Of a stretch of DNA of 64,000 bases, positions 42,051 through 50,940 are shown one piece after another. Positions within the stretch are counted from its first letter, which is position 1, and every line of letters starts with the position of its first letter. The position numbers and the translations under genes are program-made. Under the pieces are notes generated by a model, which was given only the letters and a program-made list of their open reading frames with translations, was not told the DNA's origin and ran no database searches. This DNA is from Providencia sp. R33 (GTDB taxonomy: Bacteria; Pseudomonadota; Gammaproteobacteria; Enterobacterales; Enterobacteriaceae). The stretch covers positions 1,054,001 to 1,118,000 of the forward strand of contig NZ_CP072453.1 of assembly GCF_019343475.1 (NCBI RefSeq). The letters run 5' to 3'.

Positions 42051-43010
42051 ATGAATACACAAAATCAAGTTCAATTTATAGACATCAGCGATGACGAGGC
42101 TGGGCAACGCATCGATAACTTTTTGCTCGCTAAACTTAAGGGCGTACCAAAAAGCATGATTTATCGCATTATCCGTAAAGGGGAAGTGCGTGTGAATAAA
42201 GGGCGGATTAAGCCTGAGTACAAGCTCGTTGAAGGGGATCAGGTTCGTGTTCCGCCAGTGAGAGTTGCTGAACGTGAGGCACCCGCAGTTTCCGCTAAAC
42301 TAGATAAAGTGGCTGCATTAGCGAATTGTATTTTATTTGAAGATGACTCCATTCTTGTACTGAATAAACCTTCTGGCACAGCGGTGCACGGCGGGAGTGG
42401 GTTAAGCTTTGGCGTTATTGAAGGGCTTCGCGCCTTACGGCCTGAAGCGCGCTTTCTTGAGCTCGTTCATCGCTTAGATAGGGATACATCAGGTATTTTA
42501 TTGGTCGCGAAAAAACGTTCTGCATTAAGAGCCTTACACGAACAATTACGCTTGAAAACCATGCAAAAAGACTATTTGGCCTTAGTGCGTGGCAATTGGC
42601 AATCTCACGTAAAAGTGGTTCAAGCACCGTTATTGAAAAATATTTTACAAAGTGGTGAGCGGGTCGTCAAAGTGAGCAGTGAAGGCAAGCCATCGGAGAC
42701 GCGTTTTAAAGTAGAAGAGCGTTTTGAGAATGCAACATTAGTAAAAGCGAGCCCTGTGACAGGTCGAACGCATCAAATTCGTGTGCATACCTTATATGCA
42801 GGCCATCCAATTGCGTTTGATAACCGTTATGGTGATGAACAATTTGATAGCCAGTTAGCGGATACAGGCCTTAATCGATTATTCCTGCATGCAAGCGCGT
42901 TAAAATTTACCCACCCTAAAACTGGGGAAGAAATGCGGCTGCAAGCGCCAATGGGCGCAGAACTCAATCATTGCTTAAAAGTCTTACGTAATCGTAAAAC
43001 TTCATCTTAA
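42051..43010 (+). CDS. rluC: 23S rRNA pseudouridine 955/2504/2580 synthase RluC
   Basis: The 319-residue protein has an N-terminal S4 domain (about 18-75, GQRIDNFLLAKLKGVPKSMIYRIIRKGEVRV) and a pseudouridine synthase domain with ELVHRLDRDTSG (catalytic Asp143), preceded by LNKPSGTAVHGGSG. It modifies U955, U2504 and U2580 of 23S rRNA. It is divergent from rne, as in E. coli. Confidence 0.96.
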   Translation: MNTQNQVQFIDISDDEAGQRIDNFLLAKLKGVPKSMIYRIIRKGEVRVNKGRIKPEYKLVEGDQVRVPPVRVAEREAPAVSAKLDKVAALANCILFEDDSILVLNKPSGTAVHGGSGLSFGVIEGLRALRPEARFLELVHRLDRDTSGILLVAKKRSALRALHEQLRLKTMQKDYLALVRGNWQSHVKVVQAPLLKNILQSGERVVKVSSEGKPSETRFKVEERFENATLVKASPVTGRTHQIRVHTLYAGHPIAFDNRYGDEQFDSQLADTGLNRLFLHASALKFTHPKTGEEMRLQAPMGAELNHCLKVLRNRKTSS

Positions 43011-43020
43011 GTTTCACTGA

Positions 43021-43048
43021 TTGGCGGGTAAGGGCGATTACCCGCCAA
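43021..43048. terminator. Bidirectional hairpin rluC / yceF
   Basis: Perfect 11-bp arms TTGGCGGGTAA / TTACCCGCCAA with a 6-base loop lie between the convergent stops. No long T-run follows on either strand. Confidence 0.7.
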
Positions 43049-43055
43049 TGGTTGA

Positions 43056-43640
43056 TTAATCCAACAGTGGGTTCACATCATGCTGACGTAGCATGTCGAG
43101 CAGCAAAATAATTGGTAATCCAATTAAGGTGTTAGGGTCGCGTCCATCGAGCCTATCAAATAACGTGATGCCGAGTCCTTCTGATTTGAAACTCCCCGCA
43201 CATTGGAATGGTTCTTCCTTATACAAGTAGTTGGTGATTTCCTGATCAGTTAGCTGACGGAAATACACATCGAACAATTCACACTGCAAATTAAATTTGC
43301 CAGTTGCGGAATCTAATAGGCACAATCCAGTATAAAAAGTGATTTTATTGCCCGATGCTGCTTTCAATTGTTTGAATGCATTTTCAAAGGTGTGCGGCTT
43401 ACCGACAATTTTGCCATCAATGACACACACTTGGTCAGAGCCAATAATTAAATGTTGAGGATACTGTTTTGCGAGTGCTGCCGCTTTGGCATGTGATAAT
43501 CGCATGACTAACGCTTGAGCCGATTCATTTAAAACGGGGGACTCATCAATGTTCGGAGGCGAGGCTAAAAACGGCAGTCCTAGTTTTTTTAATAAGGATT
43601 GTCGATAGGGTGAAGTTGACGCCAAAATAATCGATTTCAT
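43056..43640 (-). CDS. yceF: Maf-family nucleotide pyrophosphatase YceF
   Basis: The 194-residue protein shows the Maf pattern: LASTSPYRQSLLKKLGLPF at the start, PNIDESP, IIGSDQVCVIDG (catalytic Asp) and GSFKSEGLG. The YceF subgroup prefers m7GTP over the dTTP/UTP of YhdE, and this protein follows YceF. It sits between rluC and the divergent yceD-rpmF-fab cluster as in E. coli. Confidence 0.93.
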   Translation of the reverse strand: MKSIILASTSPYRQSLLKKLGLPFLASPPNIDESPVLNESAQALVMRLSHAKAAALAKQYPQHLIIGSDQVCVIDGKIVGKPHTFENAFKQLKAASGNKITFYTGLCLLDSATGKFNLQCELFDVYFRQLTDQEITNYLYKEEPFQCAGSFKSEGLGITLFDRLDGRDPNTLIGLPIILLLDMLRQHDVNPLLD

Positions 43641-43783
43641 GATTTTTCTCGAAACTCGTAGCCAAAAGGGTTAACTCATTTTAAACTATAAACCGCAAAA
43701 CCTGCGATTTTTTGGTGAAAAGGCGAGTTTACCCCGCCTTTTTCTTTGACTATAGCTCATTACAAAGTTAATATGCGCGCCTT

Positions 43784-44308
43784 ATGCAAAAGGTAAAATT
43801 ACCCCTGACTATCGATGCGCAGCGTGCAGCTCAGAAAAACCTCGACTATGTCGGGAGTTATACACCTGAGCAAGTTGCACGTCTTGCAGAATCAGTAGTC
43901 AGTGTAGACAGTGATGTAGAAACCGAATTATCATTTAACATTGATAAACAGCGTCTCACGGTTATCGAAGGGAAATCCGATGTGGATCTCACCCTCCAAT
44001 GCCAACGCTGCGGAAAAAATTTCAAGCATCATGCCTACGTATCGTATTGTTTTAGTCCTGTCGTCAATGACGAAAAGGCCGAAGCATTACCGGAGCTCTA
44101 CGAACCAATTCAAATTGATGAATTTGGTGAAATAGATTTGCTGGGAATGATAGAAGATGAAATAATTCTTTCCTTACCAGTTGTTCCGGTTCATGATTCT
44201 GAACACTGTGAAGTGTCCGAAGCGGACATGGTGTATGGTGAACTGCCTCCTGAGGCAGAAAAGCCAAACCCATTTTCCGTATTAGCCAGTTTAAAGAAAA
44301 GTACTTAA
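43784..44308 (+). CDS. yceD: YceD (DUF177), 23S rRNA accumulation protein
   Basis: The 174-residue acidic protein begins MQKVKLPLTIDAQRAAQK and has the Cys pair LTLQCQRCGKNF, both typical of YceD. In E. coli loss of yceD lowers 23S rRNA; chloroplast and bacterial relatives act in 23S processing. It is the promoter-proximal gene before rpmF (12 bp) and the lipid genes, a conserved arrangement. Confidence 0.92.
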   Translation: MQKVKLPLTIDAQRAAQKNLDYVGSYTPEQVARLAESVVSVDSDVETELSFNIDKQRLTVIEGKSDVDLTLQCQRCGKNFKHHAYVSYCFSPVVNDEKAEALPELYEPIQIDEFGEIDLLGMIEDEIILSLPVVPVHDSEHCEVSEADMVYGELPPEAEKPNPFSVLASLKKST

Positions 44309-44320
44309 GGAGTAAGGTCA

Positions 44321-44491
44321 ATGGCCGTACAACAGAATAAACCAACTCGTTCAAAACGCGGTATGCGTCGTTCACATGATGCACTGACTGCTACCCTAGT
44401 TTCTGTAGATAAAACTTCAGGTGAAACTCACCTGCGTCACCATGTGACTGCAGACGGTTTCTACCGTGGCCGTAAGGTTATCAGCAAGTAA
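44321..44491 (+). CDS. rpmF: 50S ribosomal protein L32
   Basis: The 56-codon frame encodes MAVQQNKPTRSKRGMRRSHD at the start and GFYRGRKVISK at the end, the enterobacterial L32. AAGGAG lies nine bases before the ATG. It joins ribosome and membrane lipid synthesis in one operon with plsX 11 bases downstream. Length matches E. coli L32 (57 with Met). Confidence 0.98.
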   Translation: MAVQQNKPTRSKRGMRRSHDALTATLVSVDKTSGETHLRHHVTADGFYRGRKVISK

Positions 44492-44502
44492 TTGTTGGTA
44501 CC

Positions 44503-45543
44503 TTGGCTAATCTAACCATCGCGTTAGATGCTATGGGCGGGGATGTTGGTCCCCGCGTCACAGTGCCTGCTGCATTGCAGGCTCTGGCATCTAATTCAGC
44601 ACTCAAATTACTGCTTGTCGGTCAACCCGAAGCCATTCAACCTTTGCTTGCACACCTAAGTGTTGAGCAAATTTCGCGCGTCGAAATTATCCCTGCGGAC
44701 GGAATTATTGCTAACGATGCCAAACCATCAAATGCAATAAGACAAAGCAAAGGAACCTCGATGCGAGTGGCCTTAGAGTTAGTTAAGACAGGGCAGGCAC
44801 AAGCGTGCGTGAGTGCCGGTAATACGGGCGCGTTGATGGGGTTAGCAAAGTTGATGTTAAAATCCATAGACGGTATTGAGCGCCCAGCGCTAATGACCAT
44901 CTTACCAAATCAGCAAAAAAGCCAAACGGTGGTGCTGGATTTAGGAGCAAACGTCAACTGTAGTAGTGAAATGTTAGTGCAATTTGCCGTAATGGGTTCG
45001 GTGATGGCTGAAGAAGTGGTCAACATCACAAAACCGAAAGTTGCTTTGCTTAATATCGGTGAAGAAGAGAGCAAAGGGCTGGATAATATCCGCGAAGCCG
45101 CCGCAGTGTTAAAAGAAACGGCGTCCATTAACTATATTGGTTATGTTGAAGGTAATGAATTACTGACAGGCAAAACGGATGTGTTAGTGTGTGACGGCTT
45201 CGCAGGTAACGTCTCATTAAAAACAATGGAAGGAGTGATCCGCGTTATTCTTTCCTTGTTAAAATCGGCGGACGATGAAAAGAAAAAACGCAGTTGGTTG
45301 ATGCAACTGGCGAAAAAATGGCTTAAAAAACGTTTAATGAAGCGTTTTGGGGATATGAACCCCGACCAGTATAACGGTGCGACTCTGTTAGGATTAAAAG
45401 GTATTGTGATCAAGAGTCATGGTGCGGCTAACGAAAATGCATTTAAAGCTGCGATTGACCGTGCAGTGCAAGCTGTTGAAAAACAAGTACCAGAAAGAAT
45501 AACAGCGCGATTAAATATTGTTTTACCCAGGAGCGATCAATAA
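44503..45543 (+). CDS. plsX: Phosphate acyltransferase PlsX
   Basis: The 346-residue protein follows E. coli PlsX: LTIALDAMGGDVGP at the start, SAGNTGALMGLAKLMLK, LLNIGEEESKGLDNI and VCDGFAGNVSLKTMEG. It converts acyl-ACP to acyl-phosphate for phospholipid synthesis. The start is a TTG at 44503; an ATG start in this frame is not available before MGGD, and the family begins here. Only 11 bases separate it from rpmF. Confidence 0.95.
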   Translation: MANLTIALDAMGGDVGPRVTVPAALQALASNSALKLLLVGQPEAIQPLLAHLSVEQISRVEIIPADGIIANDAKPSNAIRQSKGTSMRVALELVKTGQAQACVSAGNTGALMGLAKLMLKSIDGIERPALMTILPNQQKSQTVVLDLGANVNCSSEMLVQFAVMGSVMAEEVVNITKPKVALLNIGEEESKGLDNIREAAAVLKETASINYIGYVEGNELLTGKTDVLVCDGFAGNVSLKTMEGVIRVILSLLKSADDEKKKRSWLMQLAKKWLKKRLMKRFGDMNPDQYNGATLLGLKGIVIKSHGAANENAFKAAIDRAVQAVEKQVPERITARLNIVLPRSDQ

Positions 45544-45546
45544 CCT

Positions 45547-46503
45547 ATGGCTATGTACAGTAAAATCTTAGGAACAGGCAGCTACTTGCCAGCGCAAGTA
45601 CGCACCAATGCTGATCTGGAAAAAATGGTTGATACTTCTGACGAATGGATTGTCACCCGCACTGGGATACATGAAAGAAGAATTGCTAACGAAGACGAAA
45701 ATGTCTCTGTTATGAGCTTTTATGCGGCACAAAAAGCCCTTGAAATGGCGCAAGTTGAAGCCAGTGAAATTGGTTTAATCATTGTTGCAACAACGTCTGC
45801 AACCCACGCTTTCCCAAGCGCTGCTTGCCAAGTACAACAAATGCTCGGTATTAATGATTGTGCAGCGTTTGATGTCGCCGCAGCTTGTGCAGGTTTTACC
45901 TATGCAATCAGCATTGCCGACCAATTTGTTAAAACTGGCATGACGAAAAAAGCGTTAGTCATTGGTGCAGATGCATTATCAAAAACATTAGACCCAGAAG
46001 ACCGCGGTACCATTATTTTATTTGGTGACGCCGCAGGTGCTGTTGTTGTGGGTGAGTCTAATGAACCCGGTATTATTTCAACCCATTTACACGCTGATGG
46101 GCGTTATGGGGATTTACTCGCGTTGCCTAATCGCAGCCGTTGTTCAGACGACCCTGCGTATTTAACTATGACAGGTAACGAAGTATTCAAAGTTGCAGTC
46201 CGTGAATTGGCGCACATTGTTGATGAAACTTTGGCCGCTAGCGGTATTGCAAAAGAAGAACTTGATTGGTTAGTGCCACATCAAGCAAATTTAAGAATTA
46301 TTGCTGCGACGGCAAAAAAACTCGATATGACCATGGATAAAGTGGTTATCACCCTAGACCGTCATGGTAATACTTCTGCGGCATCGGTCCCAACTGCATT
46401 TGATGAGGCAGTGCGCGATGGACGTATCCAACGTGGCCAACTCGTGCTGTTAGAAGCCTTTGGTGGCGGTTTCACGTGGGGCTCTGCCTTAGTTCGTTTT
46501 TAA
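45547..46503 (+). CDS. fabH: 3-oxoacyl-ACP synthase III (FabH)
   Basis: The 318-residue enzyme has the catalytic Cys114 in AAACAGFTYA, His in VPHQANLR and Asn in GNTSAASVP, and ends FGGGFTWGSALVRF. It starts fatty acid synthesis by condensing acetyl-CoA with malonyl-ACP. AGGAG lies 13 bases before ATG 45547; ATG 45553 gives the E. coli-type start but is farther away. It follows plsX after three bases. Confidence 0.96.
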   Translation: MAMYSKILGTGSYLPAQVRTNADLEKMVDTSDEWIVTRTGIHERRIANEDENVSVMSFYAAQKALEMAQVEASEIGLIIVATTSATHAFPSAACQVQQMLGINDCAAFDVAAACAGFTYAISIADQFVKTGMTKKALVIGADALSKTLDPEDRGTIILFGDAAGAVVVGESNEPGIISTHLHADGRYGDLLALPNRSRCSDDPAYLTMTGNEVFKVAVRELAHIVDETLAASGIAKEELDWLVPHQANLRIIAATAKKLDMTMDKVVITLDRHGNTSAASVPTAFDEAVRDGRIQRGQLVLLEAFGGGFTWGSALVRF

Positions 46504-46521
46504 TTTACTGAGAAAACAGAC

Positions 46522-47454
46522 ATGACACAATTTGCGATGGTATTTCCCGGACAGGGTTCTCAGTCTTTAGGAATGTTAGCGGCATTAGCTGAAGAAAATC
46601 AGCTGGTTGAACAAACATTTGCTGAAGCATCAGAAGCATTGGGTTACGATCTTTGGGCATTAGTCCAAAACGGACCAGAAGAAGAATTAAATAAAACATG
46701 GCAAACACAGCCTGCATTATTAGCGGCGTCTGTGGCAATTTTCCGTGTTTGGCAAGCTAAAAACGGTGCAATGCCTTCAATTATGGCAGGGCACAGCCTT
46801 GGTGAGTATTCTGCGTTAGTTTGTGCTGGTGTTATCGACTTCAAAGAAGCGATCAAACTTGTCGAATTACGTGGCAAGTTAATGCAAGAAGCGGTTCCTG
46901 AAGGTACTGGCGCAATGTATGCCATTATTGGTTTAGATAATGAATCCATTGAAAAAGCTTGTCTAGAAGCGGCACAAGGCCAAGTGGTTTCGCCAGTAAA
47001 CTTTAACTCCCCAGGCCAAGTGGTTATTGCAGGGGAGAAAGCGGCAGTTGAACGTGCGGGTGCTGCGTGTAAAGAGGCGGGTGCAAAACGCGCGCTGCCA
47101 TTATCTGTTAGCGTACCTTCTCATTGCGCATTAATGAAGCCTGCTGCTGAAAAATTAGCCGAAGCGTTAGAAAAAATTGAATTTTGTGAGCCAGTCTATC
47201 CAGTTATCAACAATGTTGATGTTAAAATTGAGCAATCGGCACAAAATATTCGTGATGCTTTAGTCCGTCAACTGTATAATCCAGTACGCTGGACGGAAAC
47301 AGTAGAATTGATGGCAGATCAAGGTGTTGAACACCTTATCGAAATGGGGCCAGGTAAAGTATTGACTGGTCTTACCAAGCGAATTGTCTCTAATTTAACT
47401 GCCGTAGCAGCCAATGATCCTGTATCATTAAGTACTGCTTTAGAAAATAGTTGA
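46522..47454 (+). CDS. fabD: Malonyl-CoA:ACP transacylase (FabD)
   Basis: The 310-residue enzyme has VFPGQGSQSLGML at the start and the nucleophile Ser92 in GHSLGEYSAL, plus SVPSHCALM with the catalytic His. It moves malonyl from CoA to ACP. It lies 18 bp after fabH and 7 bp before fabG. Confidence 0.97.
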   Translation: MTQFAMVFPGQGSQSLGMLAALAEENQLVEQTFAEASEALGYDLWALVQNGPEEELNKTWQTQPALLAASVAIFRVWQAKNGAMPSIMAGHSLGEYSALVCAGVIDFKEAIKLVELRGKLMQEAVPEGTGAMYAIIGLDNESIEKACLEAAQGQVVSPVNFNSPGQVVIAGEKAAVERAGAACKEAGAKRALPLSVSVPSHCALMKPAAEKLAEALEKIEFCEPVYPVINNVDVKIEQSAQNIRDALVRQLYNPVRWTETVELMADQGVEHLIEMGPGKVLTGLTKRIVSNLTAVAANDPVSLSTALENS

Positions 47455-47461
47455 GGACGAC

Positions 47462-48196
47462 ATGAGCTTTGAAGGAAAAATTGCACTAGTAACAGGTGCG
47501 AGCCGCGGGATTGGTAAAGCGATTGCTTTAACGTTAATTGCACGTGGCGCAACCGTTATTGGTACAGCAACTAGCGAAAAAGGCGCAGACGCTATCACCG
47601 CTTACCTTGATGGTAAGGGGAAAGGTTTAGCGTTAAACGTGACTGATGCAGCATCAATTGAAGAAACGTTGACCAAAATTCGCGAAGAATTTGGCGAAAT
47701 TGATATTTTGGTTAATAATGCAGGTATCACTCGCGATAACTTATTGATGCGTATGAAAGAAGAAGAGTGGCAAGATATTATTGACACCAATCTTTCATCC
47801 GTTTACCGTTTGTCTAAAGCCGTTTTGCGTGCCATGATGAAAAAACGTTGTGGGCGTATTATTTCCATCGCATCTGTTGTGGGCGTAATGGGAAATGCGG
47901 GACAAGCAAACTATGCAGCAGCGAAAGCTGGGCTGATTGGTTTTAGTAAATCATTAGCTCGTGAAGTCGCTTCTCGTGGTATTACTGTTAATGTCGTTGC
48001 CCCTGGTTTTATCGAAACTGATATGACGAAAGCATTGACAGATGAACAGCGTGCAGGCATTTTATCTCAGGTTCCTGCAGATAGACTGGGTGATGCACAA
48101 GAAATTGCCAGTGCTGTAGCGTTTTTAGCTTCTGACGAAGCTGCTTACATCACAGGTGAAACATTGCATGTCAATGGTGGCATGTACATGATCTAA
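47462..48196 (+). CDS. fabG: 3-oxoacyl-ACP reductase (FabG)
   Basis: The 244-residue short-chain dehydrogenase has the nucleotide-binding TGASRGIGKAIA, NNAGIT, and the catalytic Ser-Tyr-Lys in SIASVVG and NYAAAKAG. It reduces 3-oxoacyl-ACP with NADPH. GAGGACG precedes the ATG. Confidence 0.97.
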   Translation: MSFEGKIALVTGASRGIGKAIALTLIARGATVIGTATSEKGADAITAYLDGKGKGLALNVTDAASIEETLTKIREEFGEIDILVNNAGITRDNLLMRMKEEEWQDIIDTNLSSVYRLSKAVLRAMMKKRCGRIISIASVVGVMGNAGQANYAAAKAGLIGFSKSLAREVASRGITVNVVAPGFIETDMTKALTDEQRAGILSQVPADRLGDAQEIASAVAFLASDEAAYITGETLHVNGGMYMI

Positions 48197-48205
48197 AGAA
48201 ATGAT

Positions 48206-48262
48206 GGAACTATTTGCATTATTAGTGTTATCCAACGCTAAATAATGCAAAATAATGGTTCC
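48206..48262 (+). promoter_or_regulatory. Imperfect hairpin between fabG and acpP
   Basis: GGAACTATT-TGCATTATT-AG on the left pairs with CT-AAATAATGCA-AAATAATGGTTCC on the right with small bulges. It follows the fabG stop by 10 bases and precedes acpP by 90. It lacks a T-run and may limit read-through or protect the fabG mRNA end. Confidence 0.5.
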
Positions 48263-48351
48263 AACAGTCGGGATTGGGTTGTATCTTTTCCTGTATTTCA
48301 TAAACTACGAAAACCATCGCGAAAGCGAGTTTTGATAGGAATTTTAATAGT

Positions 48352-48588
48352 ATGAGCACTATCGAAGAACGCGTTAAGAAAATCATCGTTGAACAACTGG
48401 GTGTTAAAGAGGAAGAAGTTGTAAATACAGCTTCATTTGTTGATGACTTGGGCGCTGATTCTCTTGACACAGTTGAGCTAGTTATGGCTCTGGAAGAAGA
48501 GTTCGATTGCGAAATCCCTGACGAAGAAGCTGAAAAGATCACAACAGTACAGGCTGCGATTGACTACGTCGAGAACGCATCTAAATAA
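48352..48588 (+). CDS. acpP: Acyl carrier protein
   Basis: The 78-residue acidic protein is nearly identical to E. coli ACP; the phosphopantetheine site is Ser37 (Ser36 without Met) in DLGADSLDTVEL. It carries growing acyl chains for fatty acid, lipid A and lipoate synthesis. TAGGAATTTTAATAGT precedes the ATG. Confidence 0.99.
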   Translation: MSTIEERVKKIIVEQLGVKEEEVVNTASFVDDLGADSLDTVELVMALEEEFDCEIPDEEAEKITTVQAAIDYVENASK

Positions 48589-48666
48589 TTGTACGAAAAA
48601 CATGTCTAGGCGATCACTCGATCGCCTATGTTCCTTTTGTAACTTTTCCCTCCTTGGAGGAAATAC

Positions 48667-49917
48667 GTGTCTAAGCGTCGTGTAGTCGTAACCGGACTGG
48701 GCATGTTATCTCCTGTCGGCAACACAGTTGAGTCATCATGGAAAGCTGTTTGTGACGGACAGAGTGGTATCAGCCTCATTGATCATTTTGATACTACTAA
48801 CCACGCAACTAAATTTGCTGGCTTAGTAAAAGATTTCAACTACGAAGATTTTGGCATCTCTCGCAAAGACGCGAAGAAGATGGACCCATTTATTCAATAT
48901 GGTATTGCAGCAGGCTTCCAAGCCTTTAAAGATGCTGAATTGGAAGTAACAGAAGCCAATGCTACTCGTATCGGTTTAGCGATTGGTTCTGGTATTGGCG
49001 GGTTAGGGTTAATTCAGGATAACTGTGAAGCTATGATGGCCGGTGGCCCTCGTAAAGTTAGCCCATTCTTCGTACCATCGACAATCATTAACTTGGCAGC
49101 AGGCCACTTAAGCATTATGTATGGTTTGCGTGGTCCAAGTATTGCGATTGCCACCGCTTGTACATCGGGTGTTCACAATATTGGACACGCCGCACGTATG
49201 ATTGCCTATGGCGATGCAGACGTTATGTTGGCAGGAGGTACTGAAAAAGCGACGACACCATTAGGTGTGGCTGGTTTTGGTGCGGCACGTGCACTGTCAA
49301 CTCGCAATGATGACCCACAAGCGGCAAGTCGCCCTTGGGATAAAGACCGTGATGGTTTTGTTCTTGGTGATGGTGCAGGTATCATTATTCTTGAAGAATA
49401 TGAACATGCGAAAGCGCGTGGAGCCAAAATTTACGCAGAAGTGGCTGGCTTTGGTATGAGCAGCGATGCTTACCATATGACATCTCCGCCAGAAAATGGT
49501 GAAGGTGCTGCATTAGCGATGGAAAATGCGCTAAAAGATGCAGGCATTGAGGCTAGCGAAGTGGGCTATATCAACGCACACGGTACATCAACAAATGCAG
49601 GTGACTTAGCAGAAGCGCAAGCGGTTAAGTCTGTATTTGGTGAAGACTCAAACGTGTTAGTAAGTTCAACAAAATCCATGACAGGCCACCTATTAGGTGC
49701 CGCAGGTGCAGTTGAATCTATCTTCACAATTTTGTCTCTGTGTGATCAAATTGTTCCGCCAACGATTAACCTAGATAATCCTGATGAAGGTTGTACGCTA
49801 GATTTCGTTGCGAATAAAGCTCGTAAAGTTGAGAACATGGAGTACGCTCTGTGTAACTCCTTCGGCTTTGGTGGCACAAACGGTTCATTGATTTTCCGTC
49901 GTTACCACGCAGAATAG
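48667..49917 (+). CDS. fabF: 3-oxoacyl-ACP synthase II (FabF)
   Basis: The 416-residue condensing enzyme has Cys165 in TACTSGVHN and the two histidines in NAHGTST and SMTGHLLGA. It elongates acyl-ACP and governs cis-vaccenate formation. The start is GTG at 48667 with TTGGAGGAAA upstream, and the sequence from SKRRVVVTGLGMLSPVG equals the family start. Confidence 0.97.
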   Translation: MSKRRVVVTGLGMLSPVGNTVESSWKAVCDGQSGISLIDHFDTTNHATKFAGLVKDFNYEDFGISRKDAKKMDPFIQYGIAAGFQAFKDAELEVTEANATRIGLAIGSGIGGLGLIQDNCEAMMAGGPRKVSPFFVPSTIINLAAGHLSIMYGLRGPSIAIATACTSGVHNIGHAARMIAYGDADVMLAGGTEKATTPLGVAGFGAARALSTRNDDPQAASRPWDKDRDGFVLGDGAGIIILEEYEHAKARGAKIYAEVAGFGMSSDAYHMTSPPENGEGAALAMENALKDAGIEASEVGYINAHGTSTNAGDLAEAQAVKSVFGEDSNVLVSSTKSMTGHLLGAAGAVESIFTILSLCDQIVPPTINLDNPDEGCTLDFVANKARKVENMEYALCNSFGFGGTNGSLIFRRYHAE

Positions 49918-49940
49918 TCAATTCGTTCCGTTATTAATTC

Positions 49941-49976
49941 AGCCTCAGTTGTGTATACAGCTGAGGCTTTATTTTG
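49941..49976 (+). terminator. Terminator after fabF
   Basis: Arms AGCCTCAG / CTGAGGCT enclose a 12-base loop, followed by TTTATTTTG. It separates the fab genes from pabC-mltG-tmk and may be partial. Confidence 0.8.
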
Positions 49977-50066
49977 CCTGTCTCTTTGCACAGCTCTATG
50001 CTTTAGTTTATGATAGTTCTACCTGATTACTGTCTGATTTATCAGCTTTTATTATAAGTATTATCA

Positions 50067-50897
50067 ATGTCATATTGGGTTAATGGTCAACTTTGCCAGC
50101 AAATTAGTGTCTCTGATCGCGCCGTTGCGTTTGGGGATGGCTGTTTTACGACTATCCACGGAATGAATCAGCAAGCGCAGATGCTAAAAGAGCATATTGC
50201 GCGTCTAACACGTGATTGTAAGCGGTTAAAAATTACTGCCCCTGATTGGGATGAACTAGAGCGGCACTTAGTTGAAATTTGCGCAAAGCAAGCAGATGAC
50301 GAATTTGTATTGAAAGTCATTATTAGCCGTGGTGTTGGCGGGCGAGGTTACAGTTCTATTGGTTTTACGAAGCCAACAATTATTGCCAGTATTTCGTCCT
50401 TTCCATCCCACTATACTCAATTACAATGTAAAGGTGCTAAGCTAATATTGAGCCAAACGCCGGTTTCACGAAACCCATTATTGGCAGGGATGAAACACCT
50501 AAACCGTCTTGAACAAGTGTTGATCCGCCAAGAAATTGACGAAGCTCAAGCGGATGAAGCGATTGTACTCGATACCGACGGCACCATTGTTGAATGTTGT
50601 AGTGCCAATGTGTTTTGGCGCATTGGGCAAACTGTTTATACCCCCGTGTTATCGCACAGTGGGGTTAATGGATTAATGAGACAAAAGATCATAGCGTTAT
50701 TAGCGCGGAGTCAGTACCATTTTGAAGAGGTCGAACGATTTGCTTCCATATTAGCGCATTGCGATGAAGTCATTATGTGCAATGCCTTGATGCCAGTTCT
50801 ACCCGTTCAAAGTATCCAAATAGGCTCACAAGAAAGCCCATTACAGTATGCTTCGCGGGAACTGTTCGAATACTTATTTTTGCGCTGCAAAATCTAA
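50067..50897 (+). CDS. pabC: Aminodeoxychorismate lyase (PabC)
   Basis: The 276-residue PLP fold-type IV enzyme has the start WVNGQ, SDRAVAFGDGCFTT, and the likely PLP-binding Lys143 in GMKHLNRLEQ. It releases pyruvate from 4-amino-4-deoxychorismate to give p-aminobenzoate for folate. No strong Shine-Dalgarno is seen before the ATG. Its order before mltG, tmk and holB is that of E. coli. Confidence 0.94.
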   Translation: MSYWVNGQLCQQISVSDRAVAFGDGCFTTIHGMNQQAQMLKEHIARLTRDCKRLKITAPDWDELERHLVEICAKQADDEFVLKVIISRGVGGRGYSSIGFTKPTIIASISSFPSHYTQLQCKGAKLILSQTPVSRNPLLAGMKHLNRLEQVLIRQEIDEAQADEAIVLDTDGTIVECCSANVFWRIGQTVYTPVLSHSGVNGLMRQKIIALLARSQYHFEEVERFASILAHCDEVIMCNALMPVLPVQSIQIGSQESPLQYASRELFEYLFLRCKI

Positions 50898-50940
50898 CTT
50901 GCATAAATTAAAGCCTAATACGCATTGGTATGGTCAATAA